A DNA stretch of 64,000 bases from Pseudoduganella umbonata (GCF_014192225.1 NZ_JACHXS010000007.1:310001-374000), one strand, 5' to 3'. Shown: positions 7,336 through 17,121, counted from the first letter of the stretch. Numbers and translations: made by a program. The notes: a model not told the origin generated them from the sequence alone.

Positions 7336-9966
7336 TCAGCCGCCGGCGGCCGCCAGTGCGATGCTCTCGGCGCTGGCCGGATCGAAGTCCCGCAGGGCCT
7401 CGACCAGCTCGGCCACCGAGGTGCCGGTGGCGAACAGCATCACGTCGCCCGGCTGGCAGCGGGTGAGGGCGAGGCGCAGCGCGGCGCCGGATGCGAGCTC
7501 CAGGTGCACGCGGGTGGAAGCCCGGATCGCCCCGGCCGCCATCAGCGCCGCCCGTTCGCCCGGCCGGCGGCCGCGGTGCTCGTCCGGCGACTCGTAGACG
7601 ATCACCTCGTCGAAGGCCTCGCCGCAGGTCTCGCCGATCCGCTCCAGGTCCTCGTCGCGGCGGTCGCCCGGCGCGGTGACCACGGCCACGGTACGGCGTG
7701 CGCTCATGCCGCGCGCGGTGTCTCCCAGCGCCGCATACGCGGCCGGGTTATGCGCGTAATCGACTACCACCTTCACGCCGCGCACGTCGTACACGTTGCC
7801 GCGCAGCGGATTGCGCACGTTGTCGGACACGAACGATGCCAGCCCATCGGCGATCTGCGCGATCTGCAGGCCCGCCGCCAGCATCGCGGCGCCGGCCGCC
7901 AGCGCATTGGCGATGTTGTGGCGCGCGCAGCCGTCCAGCGCGGACGGCATCTCTTCGGCCCACAGGATGCGGTGGCGGCGCGTGCCGTCCGCCAGGATCA
8001 GCGCGCCATCCTGCAGGTAGGCCGCGCGGCCGCCGCTTTCCAGGTGGCGCAGCAGCACCGGGTTGTCCGGATCGCAGCTGAAGTACAGCCGTTCCACGCG
8101 CTTTTCCAGTGCGTCGGCCATCGCCACGCAGCTGGCGTCCTGGGCGTTCAGCACCACGGCGCGCGAGGCGGCTTTCGCCACCACGGCCTTTACGCGCGCC
8201 AGGTCCTCCAGCGTGTTCACGCCGTCCATGCCGAGATGGTCCTGGGAGACGTTCAGGACCACGGCGACGTCGCAGCGATCGAATGCCAGGCCGCGCTTCA
8301 GGATGCCGCCGCGCGCCGTTTCCAGCACGGCAAAGTCCACATCCGGGGCGGTCAGCACACTGCGCGCCGACCAGTAGCCGGCACAGTCGCCCTTGCGGAT
8401 GCAGGTGCCGTCGATGAACACGCCCTCGGTCGTGGTGCAGCCGGTGCGGTGACCGGCCTGCCGGATGCTGTGTTCCAGCATCAGCGTGGTGGTGGTCTTG
8501 CCGTTGGTACCGGTGACCGCGATCACGGGGATGCGGCCGTCGCCGTCGCCGAACATGCCGTCCACGATCGCTTCGCCGGCGTTGCGTGGCGTGCCGGCGC
8601 TGGGGTACTGGTGCATGCGGATGCCCGGCGCGGCATTGACTTCGATGATGGCGCCGCCCTGTTCTTCCAGCGGCCGGGCGATGTCGGCGCAGACGATGTC
8701 GAGCCCCGCCACGTCGAGGCCGATCTTCTGCGCGGCGCGCACGCACAGCGCCCGCGTTTGCGGCGGCAGCAGGTCGGTGACGTCCTCGGCGGTGCCGCCG
8801 GTGGACAGGTTGGCGTTGCCGCGCAATTGCACGCGGATACCGGCGGCCGGCACGCTGTCGGCGGTGAAGCCCTGTTCGGCCAGCACCGTGTCGGCGTGGC
8901 CGTCGAGCGGGATCTTCGTCAGGATGTTGGCATGGCCTTCGCCGCGCGCCGGGTTCAGGTTTTCCAGCTCGACCAGCTGGCGCACGGTCGACACGCCGTC
9001 GCCCGTGACCGCGGGCGGGCGGCGCAGCGCGGCGGCGGCCACGCGGCCGTCGGCCACCAGCACGCGGTAGTCCTGCCCCGTCACGAAGCGCTCGACGATG
9101 ATGGTGCGGCCGTGCTGGCGCGCACGCTCGAACGCCAGCGCCACTTCATCGGGGGTATTGCAGCGGGTGGTCACGCCGCGGCCATGGTTGCCGTCGAGCG
9201 GCTTCACGGTCACGGTGCAGTCCAGGCGGCGCGCCGCGCGCTGCGCCTGTTCCAGCGTGCGCACCGTCACGCCTTCCGGCACCGGCACGCCGGCGTCCCG
9301 CAGCAGGGTCTTGGTGAGTTGCTTGTCGCTGGCGATGCCGACCGCGATGTGGCCGGTATCGGCCGTGATCGTGGCCTGCAGCCGTTTTTGGCGCGCGCCC
9401 CATCCCAGCAGGAACAGGTTCGCGGTTTCCGTCAGCCGCAGCACCGGGATGCCGCGCGCCTTCGCCGCGCCGACGATGGCGCCGGTGCTGGTGCCGATCG
9501 CATGATCTTCCGCCGTTTCGCGCAGCGCGGCCACGGTATCGGCCAGCGCGAATGTCTCGCCGCGCGCCAGCGCCGTGACCAGCGCCACGGCGGCATCGAA
9601 CGCTTCGCTCACCACCTGCTCCAGTTCGTAGGCGCACACCACGCGGTAGCGGCCGTCGCCGGCTTCGTGCGTGCGGCCCGTATTGACGGTGGTGCCGGCG
9701 AGGCATTGCAGGGCCAGGGTCACGTGTTCCACCACGTGGGCCAGGTTGGTACCCGAACGCAGCGTCTGCACGAAGCCGGCGTACTTGCCGACCGAGCAGC
9801 GATGGTCGTACAGCGACGGCAGCAGTTCCAGCAGCCGGTCGTTGAAACCCGGCAGCGCATCGGTACGGGCATCTTTCAGTTCGCCGGTATCGACCACCGT
9901 CAACAGGCATGGGTGGTGCGAATACAGGTTGCGGCCACGCAGCAGCCTTTGCTCAATGATGTTCAT
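7336..9966 (-). CDS. cphA: Cyanophycin synthetase
   Basis: An 876-residue cytoplasmic enzyme that makes cyanophycin, a polymer with a poly-aspartate backbone and arginine side chains that stores nitrogen and carbon. It uses ATP to add Asp and Arg by turns. The N-terminal domain (about 1-200) is followed by an ATP-grasp region (about 210-480; VKPLDGNHGRGV and IIEVNAAPGIRMH), which activates for one addition. A Mur-ligase-like domain with P-loop GTNGKTTTT (Lys490) serves the other, and VVVDYAHNP lies towards the C-terminus. Length and motif order match the family. Its ATG overlaps the cphB stop (ATGA), so the two are translationally coupled, with cphB upstream. Confidence 0.95.
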   Translation of the reverse strand: MNIIEQRLLRGRNLYSHHPCLLTVVDTGELKDARTDALPGFNDRLLELLPSLYDHRCSVGKYAGFVQTLRSGTNLAHVVEHVTLALQCLAGTTVNTGRTHEAGDGRYRVVCAYELEQVVSEAFDAAVALVTALARGETFALADTVAALRETAEDHAIGTSTGAIVGAAKARGIPVLRLTETANLFLLGWGARQKRLQATITADTGHIAVGIASDKQLTKTLLRDAGVPVPEGVTVRTLEQAQRAARRLDCTVTVKPLDGNHGRGVTTRCNTPDEVALAFERARQHGRTIIVERFVTGQDYRVLVADGRVAAAALRRPPAVTGDGVSTVRQLVELENLNPARGEGHANILTKIPLDGHADTVLAEQGFTADSVPAAGIRVQLRGNANLSTGGTAEDVTDLLPPQTRALCVRAAQKIGLDVAGLDIVCADIARPLEEQGGAIIEVNAAPGIRMHQYPSAGTPRNAGEAIVDGMFGDGDGRIPVIAVTGTNGKTTTTLMLEHSIRQAGHRTGCTTTEGVFIDGTCIRKGDCAGYWSARSVLTAPDVDFAVLETARGGILKRGLAFDRCDVAVVLNVSQDHLGMDGVNTLEDLARVKAVVAKAASRAVVLNAQDASCVAMADALEKRVERLYFSCDPDNPVLLRHLESGGRAAYLQDGALILADGTRRHRILWAEEMPSALDGCARHNIANALAAGAAMLAAGLQIAQIADGLASFVSDNVRNPLRGNVYDVRGVKVVVDYAHNPAAYAALGDTARGMSARRTVAVVTAPGDRRDEDLERIGETCGEAFDEVIVYESPDEHRGRRPGERAALMAAGAIRASTRVHLELASGAALRLALTRCQPGDVMLFATGTSVAELVEALRDFDPASAESIALAAAGG

Positions 9967-10853
9967 GTCAACGGGTTCCTCTTGGTCAGATTGCGGATGA
10001 ATTCATGTAGTGGCGCCGGTGCTTCGCGCGTCACGCGATGCAGCCGTGCCGAGGTACCCTCGCCGGGCAGCAGGTAGCCGGAGCCCGCCGGCAATACGTG
10101 CAATTGCACGCCGATCAGTTCGGCGGGCTCGCCCTCGCCGATGTCGGCGGCGTTCGTGATCATCGTGCGGCCGTCGACGAAGGTGACGCCGCCGTCGCCG
10201 ATCACCTCGATGCCGACGCCCCGTTCGACGACGAGCGCCGTGTCCTCGTCGATGCCCAGGCCGTACAGGTAAGGATTCTGTGCGATCAGGCTGAGCAGCC
10301 GGTTGATACGGTGGCGTTGCGAAAAGTGCTGGTCGATCACGATGTGCTGCACGAAGCCCAGTCCCGCACCCAGCGTGGCGGCACCTTTCGCCGGTGCGTA
10401 TTCGGCGGCGCCCGAAGCCAGCATGTGGCCAGCCATCGCCGATGCGCCCGCGCTGGTGCCGGCCAGGCAGGCGCAGCGGCGCTTCAGCGCCTCGTGCAGC
10501 GCCTGGTCCAGCGCCGTGCCGCCGATGGTGGCCATCAGGCGCTTCTGGTCCCCGCCGGTAATCAGGATGCCGTCCGCATGGGCGATGCGCGCGGCGACGG
10601 CGGGATCGTTCGCCTCCTCGCGTCCCGCCGTGTGGACCAGGTCGCATCGGGTCACGCCCAGCCGCGCCAGCGCTTCCCGGTAGGGGCGGGCCATCTCCTC
10701 CGGCTCCTCGCTGGCGCTGGTGAGCAGCACGAAGTTGCGCGCGGGGCCCCCGGCAAGTTCGACGAAACGCGCGAGGATCCGCTCGCGGCAGTTGCGCTGT
10801 TCGTCGCCGCCGATAATCAGCAGGCAGCCGTCCTGGGTGGCGGAAGTAGTCAT
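9963..10853 (-). CDS. cphB: Cyanophycinase
   Basis: A 296-residue serine peptidase (S51 family) that cuts cyanophycin into beta-Asp-Arg dipeptides, mobilising stored nitrogen. The nucleophile elbow GTSAGASAM places the catalytic serine at residue 134. LLIIGGDEQRNCRE at the start and ITGGDQ further on are typical of the family. There is no signal peptide, so it is the intracellular form. AGGA sits about eight bases before the ATG. It is the first gene of a two-gene operon with cphA; having both making and breaking enzymes in one transcript implies that control lies at enzyme or arginine level and not in separate promoters. Confidence 0.93.
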   Translation of the reverse strand: MTTSATQDGCLLIIGGDEQRNCRERILARFVELAGGPARNFVLLTSASEEPEEMARPYREALARLGVTRCDLVHTAGREEANDPAVAARIAHADGILITGGDQKRLMATIGGTALDQALHEALKRRCACLAGTSAGASAMAGHMLASGAAEYAPAKGAATLGAGLGFVQHIVIDQHFSQRHRINRLLSLIAQNPYLYGLGIDEDTALVVERGVGIEVIGDGGVTFVDGRTMITNAADIGEGEPAELIGVQLHVLPAGSGYLLPGEGTSARLHRVTREAPAPLHEFIRNLTKRNPLT

Positions 10854-11241
10854 GGCGTTGTCCTCGATATGCCGGTTGTGCCAGCTGCACTGTCGCGGTG
10901 CGCCGGTCGGCGCGCTGCGCTTCGCCGGTGCATTTGCGCTTCACCGGTGCGTTCGCGCTGAATAATGGTGCAAATAGTGGTGGAAGTATCAGAGGCGGGA
11001 GGGGCTGCGGAGAAGTGGCGTTCAACTCGTGCATTTGTAAGATTTGGATGACGAAGAAGTTACATAGATGACTTATTGTTAATTGGCAAGGGAAAACGCT
11101 TGATAATGGCCAGCACCGCTAAAATGGCGGCCTCGACCGCGGCATGAGAATCGATTGATATCGAACGGCCGTCCGCACTAAAATAGTTGCAGGTTGTTCA
11201 TATAAGTTACAATAAGATAACATCTAATCTGGGGTATCAGC
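10854..11241. other. Long AT-richer intergenic region without a gene
   Basis: About 390 bases lie between divergent cphB and the small plus-strand gene. Base composition shifts clearly to AT from about 10970. I see no convincing ORF or structured RNA. It should contain the cphBA promoter (minus strand) and the promoter of the peptide gene. A candidate for the latter is TTGCAG (11187-11192) with TACAAT (11208-11213), though the 15-base spacer is short. Confidence 0.45.
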
Positions 11242-11520
11242 ATGTCCATCATTGCCGCTCGAAATTTCCGTCAGCACATCAACCGCATGAGCACCCTGCA
11301 AGCCGAGGTGGTCCCCTATTTCAGCGGCGGGGTGATCGACTATGCCGGCCTGGCGGAACTGGGCAGCCGCAGCGGTTTCGACTTCACTGCCGACGAGGCG
11401 CGGCAGGTTCTGTTCATCAGCGACGATGAGCTGACCGATTTCGAAAAGGAAATGGTGTCGGGCGGCTCGGTCCAGCTGCGCGATTTCAAGGGCGGCAACG
11501 CGCGCGGGCGGACCGGCTGA
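11242..11520 (+). CDS. Small Nif11-like double-glycine peptide, possible RiPP precursor
   Basis: A 92-residue peptide. Residues about 1-60 are leader-like, with an acidic helix-rich stretch (FDFTADEARQVLF). They end in SDDELTDFEKEMVSGG, which resembles the Nif11 leader ending in which LSDEELE-V-GG precedes a core. After the Gly-Gly comes a short 17-residue tail (SVQLRDFKGGNARGRTG). In Nif11-type systems such leaders guide modification and are cut after GG by a peptidase-type ABC exporter. The tail here has no Cys and only one Ser and one Thr, and no maturase or exporter lies nearby. It could therefore be a solitary Nif11-like protein and not an active precursor. The function is not known. Confidence 0.55.
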   Translation: MSIIAARNFRQHINRMSTLQAEVVPYFSGGVIDYAGLAELGSRSGFDFTADEARQVLFISDDELTDFEKEMVSGGSVQLRDFKGGNARGRTG

Positions 11521-11554
11521 TGCGCGGCTGATGCGCGGCTGATTACGAGCGTCC

Positions 11555-12712
11555 CTATGCGCGGCGGCCGATCGCATTCCCCGTAGCGCTGGAAGCGGCC
11601 GTGTGGCCCGTGGTCGATGCGACACCCGGATACCAACGCTCCCGCAGCTGCATGAACGGCGTCTCCACCAGCCGGTACAGTAGCCAGCCGCCCAGGATGC
11701 CGGCAGCCATGACGGCGGCAATGGTCGACGGCGCGCCGGGATCGATGGCGTGGCGCTCCAGCGCTGGACGAAGTGCCATGAACACAGGTTTATGCACCAG
11801 GTAGACCGCGTACGACCACAGCGCGAGACTGGCCGCACCGGGAATACGCAGGCGATTCAGCAGCGAGCCCGGGCTGAGCGCCGAGCAGGTCAGCAGCGCG
11901 AAACTGCAAGCGACCAGGGAGAATCCGAAGGCGGATGCCGCGAAGGCGCTTGGCGCCTCGTTCATCACGCCGTAAAGGACAGCCGCTGCCATCGCAAGGC
12001 CCGCCGCCAGCAGCGTGTTTCCGTAGCGCAGAACGCGCGCGAACGCCCCGGGATGGAAGTTCTTCAGCATCGCGATCGCCACACCCGGGAGCAATTCATC
12101 GAAGCGGCACAGGCTCGAGTAATACACCGGCGCGGCAAAGACATCCTTGCCGTCCATGAACGCTGCGCCGCGCGCCGTCATGCCGGCGCCGATGGCGGCG
12201 AACAGGGCGCACCAGAGCAGTCGCGGCGAGCGCCGGCTGCCGACCAGTGCCAGCACCGCCAGCGGCAGCACCAGGTAGAACTGTTCCTCGATGCACAGCG
12301 ACCAGGAGTGGGTGAAGGTCTCGCCGTAGTTCAGGCCGAAGTTCTGGGTGAAAGTTAAAAAACGCCAGGCCGGCGCCATGCTCTTGCCGGCGATCGGGCT
12401 GTCCGGCAGCAGCAGGTAGACGGCCAGCACGGCATAGTAGTTGGGCAGTGTACGCAGCAGGCGGCGCGCGAAGAACGTCCCGAGGTCCAGGCTCTCGCCG
12501 CGCGCGGCGGGCGCCAGCAGCTGGTTGCCGATCAGGTAGCCGCTCAGCACGAAGAACAGGTCGACACCGGCCCAGCCGATGTTGCCGGGGACACCGAAAG
12601 TCGGCGCCTGGCTGACGAAGCCATTGTAGTGGGACATCAGGACCAGCACGATGGCGAGCATGCGCAGTGTATCCAGGCCGGCGAGGCGGACGTGTTTCGT
12701 ATCGGTACGCAT
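11555..12712 (-). CDS. Membrane O-acyltransferase (acyltransferase-3 / OafA family)
   Basis: A 385-residue protein with about ten hydrophobic segments spread along its length. It begins with RLAGLDTLRMLAIVLVLMSHYNGF, matching the family start in which a conserved His in the first helix is needed for acyl transfer. FFVLSGYLIGNQL, FFARRLLRTLPNYYAVL and the later HSWSLCIEEQFYLVLPL block with its conserved Glu are also typical. Members O-acetylate or O-acylate surface polysaccharides or peptidoglycan. It stands alone between the convergent peptide gene and the GGDEF/EAL gene, so the acceptor cannot be named. Confidence 0.85.
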   Translation of the reverse strand: MRTDTKHVRLAGLDTLRMLAIVLVLMSHYNGFVSQAPTFGVPGNIGWAGVDLFFVLSGYLIGNQLLAPAARGESLDLGTFFARRLLRTLPNYYAVLAVYLLLPDSPIAGKSMAPAWRFLTFTQNFGLNYGETFTHSWSLCIEEQFYLVLPLAVLALVGSRRSPRLLWCALFAAIGAGMTARGAAFMDGKDVFAAPVYYSSLCRFDELLPGVAIAMLKNFHPGAFARVLRYGNTLLAAGLAMAAAVLYGVMNEAPSAFAASAFGFSLVACSFALLTCSALSPGSLLNRLRIPGAASLALWSYAVYLVHKPVFMALRPALERHAIDPGAPSTIAAVMAAGILGGWLLYRLVETPFMQLRERWYPGVASTTGHTAASSATGNAIGRRA

Positions 12713-13046
12713 CTTGCGAATTTTCTTCGAATTGTTCAGGCGCTTCTATCGGGAAGGGTATGCCGGTACGGAGGGCGGCGGCATGTTGGTGGCCGAAGTC
12801 CGGCAATACAGGAATGGCCAGCCAGCCGCAGCCCGATTCTGGAAGATAGCCGCGCGGCGGTCCAGGGCAAAGCGCCGGCCCGTGCACTGCTTGCGGTGAA
12901 GCGGTGCTGGAGCGGCAGGCTGCCGGTACGCCGGGAGGGCTTGCCAGGCGCGCTACGCCAGTGCGGCCGCGGCCAGCAGCGGGATCGTGGCGCGGGCCAT
13001 CACGCCGCGCCGCAAAACCGGCAACGCTGCCACAGCGCCGGACAGA
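12713..13046. other. Intergenic stretch without a supported gene
   Basis: About 330 bases lie between the start of the acyltransferase and the end of the GGDEF/EAL gene, both on the minus strand. Short open frames exist on both strands, but none has a ribosome site or a recognisable product. The longest is a 15-codon minus-strand frame ending at 12953, with a signal-peptide-like start and nothing after it. The promoter of the acyltransferase should be at the left end. Confidence 0.5.
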
Positions 13047-15431
13047 TCAGGCGGCAGTCCCGACCGGGGATTCAGCCGCGGATGCGGTGCCCCGTGGCGT
13101 GCGTTCCAGCAGCGCCAGCATGTCCGCCAGCGGCATCGGCCGCGCGAACAGGTAGCCCTGCATGCCGGGGCCGCCGTGCGCGGCCAGGAATGCCGCCTGG
13201 TCCTGCGTTTCCACGCCCTCGGCCACCACGCGCAAGCCCAGGTGCCCCGCCATCGCCAGGATCGACTGGACGATCGCCGTGCCGTTGGCATCGCCCGGGG
13301 TGTCGTGGATGAAGCTGCGGTCGATCTTCAGCTCGTACAGCGGCATGCGCCGCAGGTAGGCCAGGTTCGAATAGCCGGTGCCGAAGTCGTCGATCGAGAA
13401 GCGGATGCCCAGCCGCGCCAGTTCGTGCATGCGGGCGATCGTGTCGTCCAGGTTTTCGATCAGCAGTCCTTCGGTGACTTCGAAGATCAGTTGCCCCGCC
13501 GGTGCGCCCGTCTCGTGCAGGATCGCGCGCACCTGCGCGACGAAATCCGGTTCGCGGAACTGCGACGGGCTCACGTTCACCGACAGCGGCAGCGCATGCC
13601 CGGCGGCGGACAGGCGCAGCCAGGCCAGGCAGGCCTGCTGCAGCGCCCAGTAGCCCAGCTCGACGATCAGGCCGCTGGCTTCGGCGGCGGGAATGAACAC
13701 GTCCGGCGGCACCGACGTGCCGTCCGCGCGGCGCCACCGCATCAGCAGTTCGGCGCCGACCGGCCGCTCGTCGCGGTCTACCTGCAACTGCACGTGCATC
13801 TGCAGTTCGCCGTTGGCCAGCGCCTGGCCGAGGTCGCGCTCGATCGCCAGCCGGCGTTCCACTTCGGCGCGCATCGTGTCCTCGAACAGCGCTACGCCGT
13901 CGCGGCCGCCGGCCTTGGCACGGTACATCGCGATGTCCGCCTCGCGCAGCAGGTCGTCCACGCTCTGGTCCGCGCGTGGCAGCAGCGTGACGCCGATGCT
14001 GGCGCTCGACTGGTACGACTGCCCGCCGATGTCGAACGGCTGCGCCAGGGCCGCGCGGATGCGCGCCGCCACCGCCAGCGCGCCGCCGGCGGCATCGTCG
14101 CCGGCCAGCCCGGCCAGCAGCATCACGAATTCGTCGCCGCCCAGCCGCGCCACCGTGTCGGCGGGGCCGGCCAGTTGCGACAGCCGCTGCGCGGCGGCAC
14201 GCAGCAGCAGGTCGCCGGTGGCGTGGCCGCGCGCATCGTTGATGTTCTTGAAGTGATCGAGATCGATGAACATCACGGCCGCATGCGGCGCCGCGGGGCC
14301 GGCGTCCAGCAAGGCCTGCAGGCGGTCCATCAGCAGGCGGCGGTTCGGCAGGCCGGTCAGCACGTCGTAGAACGCCAGCTGGTGGATTGCCTCGGCAGCC
14401 TTGCGGCGCTCGGTGACGTCGCGCCCGACCAGCACCCAGTGCGTGTTGATGCCATCCTCGCCGGCGAACGGGGTCAGTTCCATCTCGACCCAGTACGGCT
14501 CGCCGCTGCGCGTGTAGTTCAGCATTTCCGCGGTGACCGGTGTGCCGCGTTTCATCGCCTGCACCACCCGCGCGACTTCGGCGCGGGCGGTATCCGGCCC
14601 ATGCAGCATGCGTGTACTTTGTCCCAGCATCTCGGCGCGCGTGTAACCGGTCCTGCGCAGCAGCGCATCGTTGACGAACACGATCGGCTGCTCGGCGCCG
14701 GGCTCCGGCACCGCCTGCGCGATGATCACCATTTCGTTCAGGCTGGCCACGGCGGCGGACGTCAGCCGCAGTTCCGCATTCACGGCCTGCAGCTTGTTGC
14801 GGCCATCCTCCAGGGAACCGTTGAAGGAGCGCAGGTCGTCCATCGAACGCGACAGGCGTTGCAGCAGCGCACTGCTGGTCAGCGTCAGCAGCAGGCCGAT
14901 GCCCACGTAGTTCAGCACGATGACCAGCGTGGCTACCGGCGACTGGTCCGGCAGGTCCGACACGTAAAGGCGCGCATGGCCGGTCAGCGCCAGCGTGCCG
15001 ATCGTGGCGCCGGACAGCGCCAGCGCGGCCAGGGCAGGCCAGGTGCCGAGCAGCACCGCGGCCAGGATCGGCGGCGCCAGCAGGTAGACCTGGCTGATCG
15101 GCCCGATGGTCAGCATCATCGCCACGCCGACGAAATACAGGATCGCCAGGAAGTTGAACACCCGCACGCGGTACGGCAGGCCGTGCGCGCGCCACAGCGC
15201 CAGCAGCCACGCCAGCGCGACGGTATCGACGAGCGTGACCATCCAGCGGCCGTGGTATGCCGTGACCGCGATGCTCGGCAGCGCCATGATCACGCCGAGC
15301 ACCGCGAGGATCGAAAGCAGCAGGGTAAAGATCTTGATGCGCCAGTGCGCAATGTCGTTGAATGCCACGATGCTGCCGGGATGAAGTTTCCTATGGGAAA
15401 TAGGATAACGCGGCAGGACGGGGTAAGTCAT
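13047..15431 (-). CDS. Membrane PAS-GGDEF-EAL c-di-GMP signalling protein
   Basis: 794 residues. About six hydrophobic segments in residues 25-205 form a membrane sensor like a 7TM or MASE region. A PAS domain lies at about 215-345 (FVNDALLRRTGYTRAEMLG ... LVGRDVTERR). The GGDEF domain has an intact GGDEF signature at residues 431-435, so diguanylate cyclase activity is possible. The EAL domain starts near residue 560 with AELLMRW in place of EALLRW; it keeps the metal-binding Glu and later DDFGTGYSNL, so it is likely an active phosphodiesterase. Both activities probably adjust c-di-GMP and so biofilm or motility. The annotated ATG has no spaced ribosome site; a GTG 23 codons in is an alternative start. 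Confidence 0.88.
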   Translation of the reverse strand: MTYPVLPRYPISHRKLHPGSIVAFNDIAHWRIKIFTLLLSILAVLGVIMALPSIAVTAYHGRWMVTLVDTVALAWLLALWRAHGLPYRVRVFNFLAILYFVGVAMMLTIGPISQVYLLAPPILAAVLLGTWPALAALALSGATIGTLALTGHARLYVSDLPDQSPVATLVIVLNYVGIGLLLTLTSSALLQRLSRSMDDLRSFNGSLEDGRNKLQAVNAELRLTSAAVASLNEMVIIAQAVPEPGAEQPIVFVNDALLRRTGYTRAEMLGQSTRMLHGPDTARAEVARVVQAMKRGTPVTAEMLNYTRSGEPYWVEMELTPFAGEDGINTHWVLVGRDVTERRKAAEAIHQLAFYDVLTGLPNRRLLMDRLQALLDAGPAAPHAAVMFIDLDHFKNINDARGHATGDLLLRAAAQRLSQLAGPADTVARLGGDEFVMLLAGLAGDDAAGGALAVAARIRAALAQPFDIGGQSYQSSASIGVTLLPRADQSVDDLLREADIAMYRAKAGGRDGVALFEDTMRAEVERRLAIERDLGQALANGELQMHVQLQVDRDERPVGAELLMRWRRADGTSVPPDVFIPAAEASGLIVELGYWALQQACLAWLRLSAAGHALPLSVNVSPSQFREPDFVAQVRAILHETGAPAGQLIFEVTEGLLIENLDDTIARMHELARLGIRFSIDDFGTGYSNLAYLRRMPLYELKIDRSFIHDTPGDANGTAIVQSILAMAGHLGLRVVAEGVETQDQAAFLAAHGGPGMQGYLFARPMPLADMLALLERTPRGTASAAESPVGTAA

Positions 15432-15536
15432 CCTTTAAGCACGGCCGTGCCGCAACTAAGTGGCAACATGTTGCGACTTGCTCACAAACATGGCAACGAT
15501 GGAAACAGTTCCGGGAGCAGCAAGCCCGCTCCGGCA

Positions 15537-17030
15537 TCAGCGATTCAGCACGCGCACATTGCTGACCGCCGGTGGCGCGGCGGAACGGTTTTGCAAGGTG
15601 TAGACCAGCGACAGCAGGGCCAGCGTCTGCACGCTGCGGTCTTCGCGCCCGGTGCCGGCCGACTCCGCATAGGGCGGCACGCTGAAGTGCTTGTCGCGGT
15701 AGTTCACGGCGACCGCGGCGCCGGGCGCCGGCTGGCAGCATTGCATGCGGAACAGGTAGGCCTGGCGGTGCCGGCCGATGCGCATCGCCACGGGCTCGAT
15801 GCGGGTCGCGTCCGTCGCGTTCTGGTAGCGGCTGAGTTCACCCAGGTAGTACATCATCGATTGCGTGGAGCGCAGCACGAGCCTGGCTTCGGCGATGTCC
15901 GGCCCTGCCGCGGCGCGCGGTGCGGGCGTCTTTGGATCGGCGGGCTTGTCTTGCGGACGGCGCTTGTCGCCCGGGCCACCTACCGAGATCGACAGGGTGG
16001 AAAGCGCCTTGCCGATCTGCTTCAGCGTATCGGCCACCGGCGGTTCGGCCGGGCCGGCTGCGCTGGCGGTGCCGGAATCAGCGGAAAGCGCGGCAGGAGC
16101 GTCGGCAGGAGCGTCGGCCACGGCTGCCTGCACGGCATTGCCGTCGATGGCGCAATCGGCCGCGCCGGCAATGCCGGACTTGCCCGAGCCATAGGAATCG
16201 AGCTTGACGCCCGCTTCCCTGGTCACCTGCGCGAGGCGGTAGTAGCGTGGCGCGCCGGCCTTGCGCGTGCCGGGTTCCGCGGCCAGCTGCCGGCCTTCGG
16301 CGTCCACTTCCACCGGCACCAGCCCGGCGTTTTTCGCCGTGGTGATGACACCGACATCCGCCAGTCTTTCAGCCGGGAACGGCTCGCCGAAAAACTCGTG
16401 CGACGTGGATTCGGACAGTACCAGCCGGCAGCCGGCAACCACGTCGACCAGCGCGCCGAATGCCGGGAAGGTTTCGTTGCGCGGGCTGTTGACCAGGTTG
16501 TGCAGCAGGTTGCCGTGGCTGTCGTAGGTTTCCACCGCGCCCACGAACATGTACAGCAGAATCGGCAGCGGCCAGCCCTGGCTGGCGAAATAGGTCATCA
16601 GCCTGGCATCGACCGGCGTCGTCAGGCCGTTCATGAATTCCTGGGAAACGAGACTGACGGTATCCACCGCCGATGCCGATTCGAGCGTGGGCCGCAGGGC
16701 GTAGTAGGGCGCCGCCGCGCCGCCGAACGGGATGTCGAGCCCGACGATCGGCGTGCCGAGACCGCCGCCACCGGGCGAGGCGCGCACCGCGTTCACCTGC
16801 GTGAAATGCATCGGCATGCGCTCGTGCGCGCGGGCGATGTTCAGTACCAGGTAGGCATTGTGCGCATCTTCCTGCACGATGTTGGACGTGATCGCGCTGC
16901 GCACCAGCGGCCCGGAACAGCCGGCCAGCAAGGCCGCGGACACGGTGGCGGCCACGCAGGACCGGAAGGCCGTGCGCAAGCGGGATTCGTGCGATGCCCG
17001 TGTGACGCTGCCGTTCCGCTGCCCTGCCAT
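15537..17030 (-). CDS. Putative lipoprotein of unknown function
   Basis: 497 residues. A basic N-terminus is followed by a hydrophobic segment ending in LLAGC, a lipobox that makes Cys38 the lipidated residue. After it comes SGP, so outer-membrane sorting is likely because there is no Asp at +2. The mature protein has no motif I recognise. A Pro/Ala-rich low-complexity linker lies around 290-375, between an N-terminal half (FTQVNAVRASPGGGG, YYLGELSRYQ further on) and a C-terminal domain. GGAGGAACAGG directly before the ATG is a strong ribosome site. It lies downstream of the TPR gene on the same strand with a 91-base gap and could share its transcript. Confidence 0.55.
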   Translation of the reverse strand: MAGQRNGSVTRASHESRLRTAFRSCVAATVSAALLAGCSGPLVRSAITSNIVQEDAHNAYLVLNIARAHERMPMHFTQVNAVRASPGGGGLGTPIVGLDIPFGGAAAPYYALRPTLESASAVDTVSLVSQEFMNGLTTPVDARLMTYFASQGWPLPILLYMFVGAVETYDSHGNLLHNLVNSPRNETFPAFGALVDVVAGCRLVLSESTSHEFFGEPFPAERLADVGVITTAKNAGLVPVEVDAEGRQLAAEPGTRKAGAPRYYRLAQVTREAGVKLDSYGSGKSGIAGAADCAIDGNAVQAAVADAPADAPAALSADSGTASAAGPAEPPVADTLKQIGKALSTLSISVGGPGDKRRPQDKPADPKTPAPRAAAGPDIAEARLVLRSTQSMMYYLGELSRYQNATDATRIEPVAMRIGRHRQAYLFRMQCCQPAPGAAVAVNYRDKHFSVPPYAESAGTGREDRSVQTLALLSLVYTLQNRSAAPPAVSNVRVLNR

Positions 17031-17121
17031 CCTGTTCCTCCGCGCGATCGATGAAAAGGCAGGCTAAGGCGCGCACTATTGAATGTCAATGAAATAACTT
17101 TTCGTAAGTGGCAATACAAGC

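Noticed and set aside
6979-10077. A 1032-codon open frame on the plus strand
   Set aside because: It is antisense to cphA, whose motifs are unambiguous; no domain or ribosome site supports it.
13047-15431. A degenerate, inactive EAL domain because the EAL triplet reads ELL
   Set aside because: The metal-binding Glu and the DDFGTGYSNL block are kept, and ELL variants are common in active enzymes.
12987-17054. A 1355-codon open frame on the plus strand
   Set aside because: It lies antisense to the GGDEF/EAL and lipoprotein genes. The translation is Arg/His/Gln-rich without motifs, as expected for a shadow of GC-rich codon use.
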